64,000 bases of DNA from an uncultured Verrucomicrobiota bacterium. GTDB taxonomy: Bacteria > Verrucomicrobiota > Kiritimatiellia > CAIVKH01. The position numbers and the translations under genes were made by a program. Of the stretch, positions 46,101 through 54,423 are shown one piece after another. The stretch spans positions 207,650 to 271,649 of the forward strand of contig CALMUP010000019.1 in NCBI GenBank assembly GCA_937872895.1, in the 5' to 3' direction. How positions within the stretch are numbered: the first letter of the stretch is position 1; every line of letters starts with the position of its first letter. The notes under the pieces were generated by a model that saw only the letters and a list, made by a program, of their open reading frames with translations, did no database searches and was not told the origin of the DNA.

Positions 46101-46835
46101 GGCAACTGGAACCGGTTCATGGCGGGAATTCCGCTCGCCAATTCGCGTTACACCGATGCCGGGGCCACCACGCCGAACGCTCAACTGCGGGTCATCGGCC
46201 AGAAGGACATTCCCGCCGGCCATGCCTTCCTGTGGCTCGACAACCGCGAGCATGCCTGGAAACGCGTCGTGGACGGACTCCCCGCCGCGCCGCTCACCGC
46301 CTCCGTGCAGATTCCATTGCTCCGACCGCTCGCCAGCTACCGCGCCACCTGGTTCGACACCACCACCGGCCAACCTTTCGCCACCAACGTCATCGTGTCC
46401 GATGCCGCCGGGATCGTGGCGCTCGCGATCACCAACCTCCTCACCGACACCGCGGTCCACCTTGCACTTGAAGGAGAGAGCGACTGGGACGGCGATGGCG
46501 ACGGCATTCCGGACCAGTGGGAGGCGCGGCACGTGCATCACCTTCCGCTCATCGATGCAGCCAGCGACCTCGATGGTGACGATGTTCCGGATTATGCCGA
46601 ATGGCGTGCCGGCACCGACCCGCGAGATGCCGCCTACTACCTGCGCATCCGGATGGACGACACGCAACCGCCGAGCATTTCCTGGACCATCGGACCCGAC
46701 CGCACCATCCGCCTCCAAGGCACCGACTCCCTGCTCCCCCCCGCCTGGACCAACCTCACCGCCCCCCTCACCGGCACCAACACCCCCTGGCCCGCATCAT
46801 CCCACACCCCCTACCTCCGCGTCCGCATCGAGTAG
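43188..46835 (+). CDS. Large secreted candidate glycoside hydrolase with carbohydrate-binding and calcium-repeat domains
   Basis: The 1215-residue protein starts at the ATG overlapping the previous stop (ATGA) and has a signal peptide. Residues about 25-170 form a CBM-like jelly roll (SNLLVNGDLESGTLTGWYAQ). About 170-255 is a PKD-like domain (DDPDGAIALVEWVFGDG). About 360-460 is a beta domain like those before GH5-like barrels. From about 470 a TIM-barrel-like region follows, with Glu817 in IEFVNEEAPG as candidate acid/base and the Glu in HWGEASLYTT (about 915) as candidate nucleophile. Near 1100 is a calcium-binding repeat (DWDGDGDGIPDQWEARH). It probably degrades a polysaccharide outside the cell; the substrate is unknown. 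Confidence 0.7.
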   Translation: MNHAAVIAASTTLLLLIARPTPAASNLLVNGDLESGTLTGWYAQGAGITNAGVHAGAYAARFSGTASMDQSFATVSGRPYKVTGWLRIVSEAGSDWGGFSFSASDYQSWQTLGGSPFFSAATHGTNWFKYAFTFTAIGNAARVSLGYFGGTNRQMTVLADDLGAFDRTTSNAPPIVSFLLDPVASTNLVDTQGYAVTGDDPDGAIALVEWVFGDGAIALDAAGSRRIATQGDFTARVRVADDDGLVVETNLAWSLTPRSGYGITITNIATTGSNALIQGRASGSGLSIRYSTDRNAVGNATGTLNWTATVPLRPGHNRVTVQAHTADGRIATDETSIHLNPPEPLALTTPVPDHPEVARHDPVEVTFNLLGSAATHPQFPFATNLPRGVDFIDGVTVDAVFSSDGGATEFRVPAFLNQRYQIAEKDNAEWMTPTGAPVWTARFAPPHDGTWSVRAEATEAKGSAVSSHAVFSVVAPTNPLNCGPLRVATNDWRFYEFADGTPFLGNGFGLGSFDRHRFSFDAREKFDAIGLGNATYFRFWASGLVWGNSWQPWSSRTRPAEGTVPAYLLSLDAAYGDALGAFKLDVNPANWSDPAFNPLIFQGFNGQSASLKPGATYRIRIRWRTEQLTGSAAPGPFGVTVKFTGWPEPGQTTNEPAIVAHANGDTPWHVAWGDFVADRDIARNLVIALENVTGGRAFIDACAVHEVLSDGSLGPAVNGLPDFAGHLHFNPQRGAGMDVIFREAQARGLYLRTVINEKQEWSLNHLAPSGLRDPHGNHFNEYADDAPTAWLHEAHARHLAARFGAFRSFAGIEFVNEEAPGPTAHFHLTDRLARWWNAQANPKPVSSSTWFGLAEDAWKASFATNIHATDFHAYTVGNWLTPDGDPSVLYDSANYYRLFSESWYAAQFGKPGHWGEASLYTTNFQEHPQLAADTNGVWLHKWIWARCGAGFVYPTYWATDNIWNHDLHALFGNWNRFMAGIPLANSRYTDAGATTPNAQLRVIGQKDIPAGHAFLWLDNREHAWKRVVDGLPAAPLTASVQIPLLRPLASYRATWFDTTTGQPFATNVIVSDAAGIVALAITNLLTDTAVHLALEGESDWDGDGDGIPDQWEARHVHHLPLIDAASDLDGDDVPDYAEWRAGTDPRDAAYYLRIRMDDTQPPSISWTIGPDRTIRLQGTDSLLPPAWTNLTAPLTGTNTPWPASSHTPYLRVRIE

Positions 46836-47256
46836 CCTCCCACCCACCGCCGCACCGAAATCCGACTCCCGCTCGTTTGATTCCTAATCCTATATCATAA
46901 TCCTAATCGTAGTCCCCACCTTCATCGCCCTCGACTAAGCTATCGACAAAGCTCCCGCCAAAGCACCACACCGAGCCCGTACCACCCCGGAGTGGCCCAG
47001 CTTCCCGGGCTGGAACACCCCATCATCTCGCCCTTCATACGCCAGTTCATCGCCAACATCACCAACCGCCTGCCCATCCCCGCCCTCGTGCTCGCGCCCA
47101 TCAACACCCACCTGCTTCTAGCCAAGTGCCAATAGTGCAGAGCGCCCCCTTCAGCCGCCCCATCGACGGCGACCACATAGTTCGACCCAGCGACAGTGCG
47201 GCAGGGTGGCCGATGTTAAGATTTTGCGCTTGACCACTTCCGGCCCCAACCATACT
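46836..47256. repeat. Island left boundary with direct repeat copy 1
   Basis: After short CCTAATC-type motifs (46880-46915) the gap contains a stretch at 47035-47245 that recurs at 49634-49890. It is downstream of rloB. The similarity covers about 200 bases with small indels. No gene is supported. Confidence 0.7.
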
Positions 47257-47883
47257 TCAGTCAACAGGTAACGCAATATATGGAAGCAATTCGCGCATCA
47301 GGCAATAAACCCGGGTTGCATATTCGGGTGGTACGGGCTCATTGGGGGTCGTGTCCAAAAGCTCCGCGCGTCTCACGGCATCGTGAACACCTTTGCGTAG
47401 CGCTTCTTCTTCATAGCCTCCCTTCTTGTCGGGCTGGTATCCTGGCAAGATCCCGGCAAGTTTATTTTGGCAATCATGACGCCCCGAAAAGGCGCGCATA
47501 TTACGCAGATGCAAATAGAGCCATAGTTCAAAACAGGGATTGCTCAATGCCACCCGAAACCCAGCCTTACCAGCATCTGTGCACGCCTCCCGAAGTTCCT
47601 GCTCGGGCCAGGCATCACGATCAATCACCATCCAGCCTTGATCACGCTTAAGGTCATAGGATTTCGTGAAACATGTTTTTAACCTTTGCAGTACTTCCTT
47701 CGGGTGCGACTTATGGCCTGGATTGTTTACTAGCTTGATCTGCACCTCGCTTTCCCGGGGCGGCCAAAAAGCCTCGAAATAGGTCGGCTCCGTGACCGCA
47801 CCCTCCATGGCAATGACCAAGAAACGCTTGGTTCTTTCGAAGCCAACCTTACGTGAGAAACCCTTGCGCCGACGGCATGTCAT
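47257..47883 (-). CDS. rloB: RloB/AbiLii-family protein (TOPRIM-like defence effector)
   Basis: The 208-residue protein shows the RloB pattern: a strand followed by Glu-Gly (FLVIAMEGAVTEPTYFEAF, Glu27), a DxD strand end (GWMVIDRDAW, Asp88 and Asp90), and ALSNPCFELWLYLHLRN. These acidic residues resemble a TOPRIM-type metal site. RloB proteins are partners of AAA15 ATPases in abortive-infection systems (AbiL) and also occur with retrons. Here it follows an ATPase gene, overlapping by four bases. Nuclease activity is inferred from the family. Confidence 0.87.
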   Translation of the reverse strand: MTCRRRKGFSRKVGFERTKRFLVIAMEGAVTEPTYFEAFWPPRESEVQIKLVNNPGHKSHPKEVLQRLKTCFTKSYDLKRDQGWMVIDRDAWPEQELREACTDAGKAGFRVALSNPCFELWLYLHLRNMRAFSGRHDCQNKLAGILPGYQPDKKGGYEEEALRKGVHDAVRRAELLDTTPNEPVPPEYATRVYCLMRELLPYIALPVD

Positions 47884-49250
47884 TGGGGGGAGACAACCTC
47901 CTCGACCCGACGGGGCAAGGACCGCATGGCGGGTACACCGGCAAAGCGGCCCAACAAGTAGTTTTTGCGAATGTTTTTGTCGTATCGCACGCCTTTGAAA
48001 TCGCTCAAGGCGGTCAATTTGGAGTGGCCATTCTCCTGTTTGTCCAGAAACCAGACTTCATCACGACGCAATAGGTCTTGATCCAGTAGCAAGGGATCAT
48101 GCGTTGTGAAAAATAACTGGGTGCGAGACGCCGGCGTGCGCGTGGCGAGATAACTTTCGATCAGCCCGCGTGTCAAATGTGTGTGCAAGCTGCGATCAAG
48201 CTCGTCGATAAAAAAGACCCGGTCGGTCTCGGCCGATGTCAGCTCATAAAATGCCGGCAACAAGTCGATCAGCCGCTCCGTGCCGTCCGATTCGCTCGAT
48301 AATTCGAAACTGACCTTGCCACCATCAACGCCCTGGTGATCGGTCGTAATCCGCAACACCTCGATCACACCCGCCTGCCGACGCACAATGAACCGGGACC
48401 GCGATGGCCCCCGCAGCAGCAAAATGCCATCATCCTTGCCCGCCTCAAGATGTTTCAGCATCTTCGCCTTGCTCTCCTCGTCCATAGGAATTGAATCGAG
48501 ATCAACCGGCGTCGTTTGGATGTGGGAAATTCCCGTTCCCGCCCGCATCAGGGATGCGACGCAATACGACTTGAAGTTATCCGCCTTCAACAGGCCAACT
48601 TCAACCGCCCGGAATTCCGATTGCGGATCCAACAACACCAAGCGAGTCCTGAACCAATTGGCCACGGCCTCCAAGACCGGAATCTTACGACCACGAATAG
48701 CGGCCAGAAAGAGTTGGTTCGGCAAGGTGTCCCTCGTTTTAAAGCCAAGAAACTCCCGCTCCTCTTTCGGCAATTTCAGGATGTCGAATGAAGTCGATGT
48801 CCACCCGTCCTGCCCGCTTTGCCGCTCCCGTTTGAATATGGTGCGCTCACGATCCCCGTTCAAAAAGCAGAGCGACTCGGATTCAACGAATTCGTCGGAC
48901 ACGGAAAAGGCATATCGATAAACCTGATCCCCCAGCAGAATATCGAATCCGAACTCGCTTGGTGCGGTCAGGCAATCAGGATCAAGCCGAAACGGCTCCC
49001 GCTCCGTACCATCCTCCGGCTTGTTGGATGCCTGCAACACCATGCGCCGTGCATACTTGAGGGCTTTGAATAAATTGGATTTGCCCGAACCATTCCCGCC
49101 GAAGAATGCCGCGACGGGCAAGACCTTCAACCCCAAGGAAGCAGTCGAAAATATTCGCTCCCGGTGTTGACGCTCCAACGTAGCCAGCGCCGTAAACTCC
49201 ACTTCATCCATGAACGACAGGAAGTTTTTTACTCGGAAATTGATCAGCAC
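47880..49250 (-). CDS. rloA: RloA/AbiLi-family AAA15 ATPase
   Basis: The 456-residue protein is an ABC/SMC-type ATPase of the AAA15 group: N-terminal INFRVKNFLSFMDEVEFTAL, Walker A GGNGSGKS (51-58), an intervening helical insertion, then Walker B in VFFIDELDRSLHTHLTRGLI and the H-loop in LFFTTHDPLLLDQDLL. In AbiL and PARIS such ATPases sense phage infection and control the toxic partner, here RloB. The two genes overlap by ATGA and lie between the direct repeats at 47035 and 49634. Confidence 0.88.
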   Translation of the reverse strand: MLINFRVKNFLSFMDEVEFTALATLERQHRERIFSTASLGLKVLPVAAFFGGNGSGKSNLFKALKYARRMVLQASNKPEDGTEREPFRLDPDCLTAPSEFGFDILLGDQVYRYAFSVSDEFVESESLCFLNGDRERTIFKRERQSGQDGWTSTSFDILKLPKEEREFLGFKTRDTLPNQLFLAAIRGRKIPVLEAVANWFRTRLVLLDPQSEFRAVEVGLLKADNFKSYCVASLMRAGTGISHIQTTPVDLDSIPMDEESKAKMLKHLEAGKDDGILLLRGPSRSRFIVRRQAGVIEVLRITTDHQGVDGGKVSFELSSESDGTERLIDLLPAFYELTSAETDRVFFIDELDRSLHTHLTRGLIESYLATRTPASRTQLFFTTHDPLLLDQDLLRRDEVWFLDKQENGHSKLTALSDFKGVRYDKNIRKNYLLGRFAGVPAMRSLPRRVEEVVSPQ

Positions 49251-49954
49251 GGGAGATTATTCCTCTTGAATCAGAGGCAAATTGCCACAAAGGGCACGAA
49301 TGTCAACCACGAAAGAGAATATATCTCTTTAATACAGCGGCATGAATTAGCCGCCTCCGCACATCAATCACCATTGCTACGTGGCATATTCGATGCGCAA
49401 CAACCGCATGATCATGTACCACAAGGGGTTGCGAATGAACCAAGCCAGCGCCCAAGCCCCGCCGCCAACGCCTTCCCGCTATCACCCATATCGCCGTAAT
49501 TTCTTTCTCCCGCTTTATCTGCGTCATCCGCGCATTCTGCGGTCAAATGGACCTCGTTTTCAGGCCAAAAAGGACTTGGAAGTTATGCGTGACAAATTCT
49601 CCGACATCATGATCCTGGCCCACGCGATCCCCTTCGTCCGCGAATTCATCGCCAACATCACCAACCGACTCCCCATCCCCGCCCTCGTGCTCGCGTTCAT
49701 CAACACCCACCTGCTTCTAACCGAGTGTCTAGAACGCAGCGCGCCCCCCGTTGACCGCCCCAGCTACGGCGACCACATAGTCGAACGCGGTGCCGGAGAC
49801 GGTGCCGCACATCTCGATCCCAGCTTCTCCTGCTGACAAGCGCGGGAAACGTGGCCGATGTTAAGATATTGCGTTTGACATCTTCCGCCCGACAAGCCAA
49901 ACAGTCCTTTCGTAACCCGATAGACTGAACCTGAACCCGCCCATCCGCGACCAT
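49251..49954. repeat. Intergenic region with direct repeat copy 2
   Basis: The 700 bases upstream of rloA contain a CTGCGTCATCCGCGCATTC phrase typical of dispersed repeats (49518-49540) and the second copy (49634-49890) of the repeat at 47035-47245. Identical runs include 49645-49669 and 49851-49867. Frames in it are short and low-complexity; I see no gene. Confidence 0.65.
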
Positions 49955-51385
49955 TCATTTCCCGTCAGATTGTCGACTAATGTCATCGAAGTGACAAAGC
50001 CCATTCCAACATGCACCTGCAATGCGGTCGACCAAGATGGGGTTTTTCGTCAACAGATCCAAGACGACTTCTTGATGCGGGTGGTGATCCTTTTTTTCTG
50101 GGTCAGCGCAGAATACTGACCAGGAATGAGCAAATTCATTGGATGATCCCACTTCCCAATTATATCTGGAGCCATGGTGTGGAACCTGCAGGATGTGGAT
50201 GTTTCGCCAGCGATCCTCGGTGAGGAATTTCCTGAGTTCGATCCGATGTGCACTTGGTTGATAATCCGCATCTCCGGAATACAGAATACCTGGTCGCCAC
50301 ACGTGAACATGCTCATAAAAACCAAATTTATCATGCGAACTTGACCCAAGTGGAGGTAAACCATGCCAAACTTGGGCGCAAGAGATATGGGACCATTGAA
50401 GATAGTCGGCAAGTGGCCCGGAATACATACACAAGCCCGATGAATTAAACCGTTTGGAATCTGGAAATACGGCCTTATAAACACCCTTGATTTTATCGCG
50501 GATTCGCTTGTTTCCCAAGGCATTGGCAAGGGTTGGTAGAAATCCGAATTCGGCCGCCTCAGCATGAAGAATCGAATCGATTCTGCCAATCAATCGTGTA
50601 ATTCTGTCCGGATGCTCCGGTTTGTGGAAAAACAGGAACTCCCACTCAACCAAATAGTTTTTACCCAATAAATCCACCGCTCGTAGATTGCAGTTTTCAC
50701 CGACAAATCCGACTATTCCCGGCCATGTAGATAGCGAGTCCTTCAATCCATGTGCGAATCGAGGACTTTCGCCGGGTATTCGCGGCTCCCAAACCTTAAC
50801 CCCCCAACTCTTGTTTTCAACGTCGTGCTTGTCATGTTGTCGATCACGATTGAATGGCCTGTCCTCAAGCCCCCAAAGCGGTGAATCGGGATCCATCCCA
50901 TCCCCATATGGCCACGCAGGGTCTTCCGGATGCGTTCGGTACACGAACAGGATTTGTCGAACGCTGGCCGCGCGCTCGATGATGAAAGCGGCGGGATTGC
51001 TCAAGAAGTCATGGTACTCACCGTCATCCCCTCCGCCACGACGGCGAGATTCTTGAACCGAGCCGATGACCAACCGTTCAATCGGCGTGTAATACGGAAT
51101 GACGACGGTATCCACATGCCGACCCGCCAACAACTCGGCCAGGCCAGAGACGTGATCTTTGTCGAAATGGGAAATACACAACAGATTGAGAACATCATCC
51201 CGAAGCACCAGATCGCGATACGGTCTTACTTGCGGAATACAATCCCGATCGTTCGCCATCGAACCGCAATCGAACACCCAATGAAACGGCATTTGCCCAT
51301 CACGCCATGGCAGCAGGATCCCGGACGCAAACAACCCCTGCCCGACCGGGTGAAAATGATAAATGTATCGGATAGTTTCTGGCAT
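49955..51385 (-). CDS. Metallo-beta-lactamase-fold hydrolase
   Basis: The 476-residue protein has MBL metal-site motifs: HFDKDH (His73, Asp75, Asp77, His78) in LLCISHFDKDHVSGLAEL, the bridging Asp in ILYSGDADY, and HH in QVPHHGSRYNWE, as in the ComEC-type MBL subgroup. The first metal motif has Asp in place of the second His of HxHxDH, as in other ComEC-like members. A roughly 200-residue insertion separates the first and later motifs. Proteins of this kind occur in defence islands, but the substrate is unknown. It is divergent from the dioxygenase gene. Confidence 0.8.
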   Translation of the reverse strand: MPETIRYIYHFHPVGQGLFASGILLPWRDGQMPFHWVFDCGSMANDRDCIPQVRPYRDLVLRDDVLNLLCISHFDKDHVSGLAELLAGRHVDTVVIPYYTPIERLVIGSVQESRRRGGGDDGEYHDFLSNPAAFIIERAASVRQILFVYRTHPEDPAWPYGDGMDPDSPLWGLEDRPFNRDRQHDKHDVENKSWGVKVWEPRIPGESPRFAHGLKDSLSTWPGIVGFVGENCNLRAVDLLGKNYLVEWEFLFFHKPEHPDRITRLIGRIDSILHAEAAEFGFLPTLANALGNKRIRDKIKGVYKAVFPDSKRFNSSGLCMYSGPLADYLQWSHISCAQVWHGLPPLGSSSHDKFGFYEHVHVWRPGILYSGDADYQPSAHRIELRKFLTEDRWRNIHILQVPHHGSRYNWEVGSSNEFAHSWSVFCADPEKKDHHPHQEVVLDLLTKNPILVDRIAGACWNGLCHFDDISRQSDGK

Positions 51386-51504
51386 TCGTATATTTTGGTC
51401 AGTGTTAACTCTAATGTCTAGCCTTGTTCGGCATAATTATTGGCGATTATACTTGATTGGAATGCTAGTGCCATACCTGTAGAACTAAAGCGGACGAAGT
51501 GAAC

Positions 51505-52503
51505 ATGGACCACAAAGGAGCATACAACCAGTACCTTCATCTTGAGACGATTCTATCGTGCCAGAATGGTGGTGAAGGGAACAAGAGAACGATTCTCCAC
51601 GATGAGACATTGTTTATTGTGGTTCACCAAGTTCAAGAGCTGTGGTTCAAGGTCATTTTGCACGAATTGAAAGCAATCGTCGACCTGCTGACTTTCCAGA
51701 ATACCGCGAATGAACGGCTTGTGACCGTCGTGAAGTACCTCGACAGGGTAAAAAGCATCATGCGACTAAGCTTGGACCAGTTGTGCGTGTTGGATTTGCT
51801 TTCGCCAAGCGACTTCACTCGAATCCGGTCCGAGTTGGGAACGGCATCTGGCGGCCAGAGTCAGCAATTTCGACAAGTCGAACGGATATTGGGTTATCGA
51901 ACTGAAGTATCGGATAATCAACGAGGCCCCAATCGTGACTCGACACCATCAACGAAGCAGCCATCCGGATACGACTTATTTGACGGCGTCCAATGCTGGC
52001 TTGAAGGACTTCCTCTCGAAGGTAGTGCGGCGAGAAAACTATGGCGAGAACTGCTAAAGCGCTTGTCTCGCGCGGCATCGGAAAAGTTGATGTGCCATGA
52101 CCGAACACTCGCACCTGGGGCATGGGTCTGTTCCCGGAAGGCGCAACCGGGCCGCCATCTTTCCAGGCGCGCCTTCCGTAGCGCTTTGTTCTTGAGGCTT
52201 TTCAATGGCTCGCCGGCGACCTTCCTTGCGGAATCGCTTCTGGATTCAGTTATTGAGATTGATGCATTGTTCGTTCGTTGGCGCGCCCGCCACATTCAGA
52301 TCGCTCATCGAATGATCGGTTCAAAACGGGGCACCGGCGGTTCATCTGGACTGGATGGATTGAAGTCGAGAATTGGTCTGGAGGGTTCATTTGCTGACTT
52401 GTCTTCGGTTTCGACATTCCTCGCTCTTTGGGATAATAAGAAGCCAACTATGCCTTCGTCTGTGGCTGAAGAAATCGAGCGCTATCTGGCGGGAGCGTGC
52501 TGA
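51505..52503 (+). CDS. kynA: Tryptophan 2,3-dioxygenase
   Basis: This heme enzyme opens the indole ring of tryptophan to N-formylkynurenine. The 332-residue protein has the distal-pocket motif TLFIVVHQVQELWFKVILHE (His41), ASGGQSQQFRQVERILGYR in the usual place, and the end motif HIQIAHRMIGSKRGTGGSSG with the proximal heme histidine. I use ATG 51505; a GTG at 51499 is the alternative. It is followed immediately by the cyclase gene, which fits the next step. It is visibly less GC-rich than the 40-46 kb genes. Confidence 0.9.
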   Translation: MDHKGAYNQYLHLETILSCQNGGEGNKRTILHDETLFIVVHQVQELWFKVILHELKAIVDLLTFQNTANERLVTVVKYLDRVKSIMRLSLDQLCVLDLLSPSDFTRIRSELGTASGGQSQQFRQVERILGYRTEVSDNQRGPNRDSTPSTKQPSGYDLFDGVQCWLEGLPLEGSAARKLWRELLKRLSRAASEKLMCHDRTLAPGAWVCSRKAQPGRHLSRRAFRSALFLRLFNGSPATFLAESLLDSVIEIDALFVRWRARHIQIAHRMIGSKRGTGGSSGLDGLKSRIGLEGSFADLSSVSTFLALWDNKKPTMPSSVAEEIERYLAGAC

Positions 52504-53349
52504 ATGTGCGCTGATGGGGTCCAGACGAACGGGCTGTCGCTCACTATTTCTTTAGGCGAGAGGCGCTTCCGCGTTGATATGGACAATCCGTATGACTTAT
52601 CGATACCGCTGAAGTTTGGTGGTCCCCAGCCAAACGTTTTTGGTGCGCCTCAAGCGGCTACCACCCCCCTGCTATCTGGCGCTTTCATAGGCGATACGCG
52701 GGTTGGGGGAAACTGCAATTGCCAATCTATTACACTTACCCCCCACTGCAATGGCACACACACCGAATGTGCGGCCCACATTGTCGATGATGCATACTCA
52801 ATTAGAGATATGGGAATTGAAGCATTTATGCCGTCAACGCTGGTGACAGTCTCGCCAGAAGTCCGGCCCATCGAAGATGCAGATCGAACCAGGCATCCTG
52901 TGATCAGCGACCGGATGATCCGCGCGGCTATACGGAATTCCGACCCCGCCTTCAACAAGGCTCTGATCATTCGCACTTTACCCAATTCTGCATCGAAGCG
53001 ATTACAGGTTTACGATGCACCCAGCACACCCTTTTTGACCGTAGAAGCTGTGGATTTCATTTGTGGCAAGGGATTTCAGCATCTTCTCGTTGATTTGCCC
53101 TCCATTGATCCGCTTGATGACGGCGGCGCGCTTGCAGCGCATCGTTGTTTTTGGGGGCTGAATGACAGAGCAGTCGGCATGTCAAGGACCGGGCGCGGTG
53201 GCACGACGATTACGGAACTTATTTATGTGCCGAATGATGTTCCGGAGGGTCTGTACCTTTTGAATCTTCAGATAGCGCCATTCGTGTCGGATGCAACACC
53301 GAGCAGACCGGTAATTTTTTCTGTCAAAGAAGCAAATATTCAGCTTTAA
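52504..53349 (+). CDS. Cyclase-family hydrolase, probable kynurenine formamidase
   Basis: The 281-residue protein belongs to the cyclase/KynB family, whose metal site is built from HxGTHxD-type residues: here LTPHCNGTHTECAAHIVDD, with Glu in the place usually held by Asp. The end is GRGGTTITELIYVPNDVPEG. Family members hydrolyse N-formylkynurenine to kynurenine. It starts directly after the kynA stop codon, which supports that role. The protein is longer than typical KynB (about 210 residues) and the Asp-to-Glu change leaves some doubt. Confidence 0.75.
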   Translation: MCADGVQTNGLSLTISLGERRFRVDMDNPYDLSIPLKFGGPQPNVFGAPQAATTPLLSGAFIGDTRVGGNCNCQSITLTPHCNGTHTECAAHIVDDAYSIRDMGIEAFMPSTLVTVSPEVRPIEDADRTRHPVISDRMIRAAIRNSDPAFNKALIIRTLPNSASKRLQVYDAPSTPFLTVEAVDFICGKGFQHLLVDLPSIDPLDDGGALAAHRCFWGLNDRAVGMSRTGRGGTTITELIYVPNDVPEGLYLLNLQIAPFVSDATPSRPVIFSVKEANIQL

Positions 53350-53419
53350 ATGCTGCTCCAGCGCTTAATCGAATTTCGCCAGTTTGTGCAAGACTATATC
53401 GCAAAAACCAATCAATCCG

Positions 53420-54418
53420 TTACGCCAGCTGCGCCTCACTGATCGCGCTTGAGACGCACGGTTCCGGTGGGACTGAAAGATCATACCTGCGCATTTCCCC
53501 CGGCTTGCCAATGGTCCGGGTAATCTCTGAGATACTCGCAGAGAGACGACCTTCCGCCTCCATTCTTGCCAAGTTCCGCTTCGCGCTGGCTCCCGTCAAT
53601 ATCACCACGAGGTGCTTGTTGTGACGCGGAATAGATCGGAAAACAGCTGCGGCAAATGCAGTGCCAGCGGCGGGGTCAACCGCATGTCCGTGCGCATGCA
53701 GGTAATTCGTCGCGATCTCGATTTCCACTTCCGTCACTTGACAGAGATCAACGCCCTCCATGGATTCGATAATGGCGAGGATCTCGTCGGGCGTCGTGTC
53801 AACATTCAGGGCGGGAGCCGCCAAAGAACGCCCAGCCACTGGGAATGCAACCCCGCCGGACAAGGTCTGAGCCAAGCTGGGACATCTACTCGGTTCTACG
53901 CCAATTATATGGTAACGGGCATTGGTTTGCCTTCGATATAGCACTCCGGCCGCCAACAAGCCACCGGAACCGACTGGCACAACAATGTCGGCTCCATCTG
54001 GAAACGTCCGCGCAATTTCACTCCAGAGTGACGAATAGCCCACAATCTGGTCGCGTGACCGATAGGGATGAGCCATGAAACCACCCACGTCTGCGCACAC
54101 ATCTAATGCATGTCTTTCACACTCGGACGCCGTCAGCCCAGCCATGATGACATTACATCCGAGTCGTTCCAACAGCAACCGCTTGTCGTGCTCCACCCAA
54201 TCTGGCACTATAATCGTCGGAGCCTGCCCCCCCCGGCGTGCGTACAAGGCAACGGCCAAACCATGGTTGCCCGACGTGAACGTGATGATCGGTCGCCAGT
54301 ATTCCAATCTTGCAAAAGCTCGCAACTGGCATGCGACACCGCGCGACTTGAACGAGCCAGCAACCTGGCAGGACTCATCAATCAAACTGACGCCACACAA
54401 CTGTAAAACCCGAAACAT
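53420..54418 (-). CDS. Fold-type II PLP lyase (threonine dehydratase-like)
   Basis: The 332-residue protein carries the PLP lysine in VAGSFKSRGVACQL, the substrate loop FTSGNHGLAVALYARR and the phosphate-binding loop VVPVGSGGLLAAG, as in threonine/serine ammonia-lyases and related racemases. The lysine is at about residue 24, whereas family members usually have 50 or more residues before it, so the N-terminus is short; an in-frame stop lies four codons upstream. It is the last gene of the operon that begins at 59085, five bases after the phosphorylase-fold gene. Substrate unknown. Confidence 0.8.
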   Translation of the reverse strand: MFRVLQLCGVSLIDESCQVAGSFKSRGVACQLRAFARLEYWRPIITFTSGNHGLAVALYARRGGQAPTIIVPDWVEHDKRLLLERLGCNVIMAGLTASECERHALDVCADVGGFMAHPYRSRDQIVGYSSLWSEIARTFPDGADIVVPVGSGGLLAAGVLYRRQTNARYHIIGVEPSRCPSLAQTLSGGVAFPVAGRSLAAPALNVDTTPDEILAIIESMEGVDLCQVTEVEIEIATNYLHAHGHAVDPAAGTAFAAAVFRSIPRHNKHLVVILTGASAKRNLARMEAEGRLSASISEITRTIGKPGEMRRYDLSVPPEPCVSSAISEAQLA

Positions 54419-54423
54419 TGCTA

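Noticed and set aside
47257..49250. Retron or PARIS system
   Set aside because: RloB occurs with some retrons, but no reverse transcriptase or msr-msd-like region is present. PARIS uses a DUF4435-type AriB, whereas the partner here has RloB motifs.
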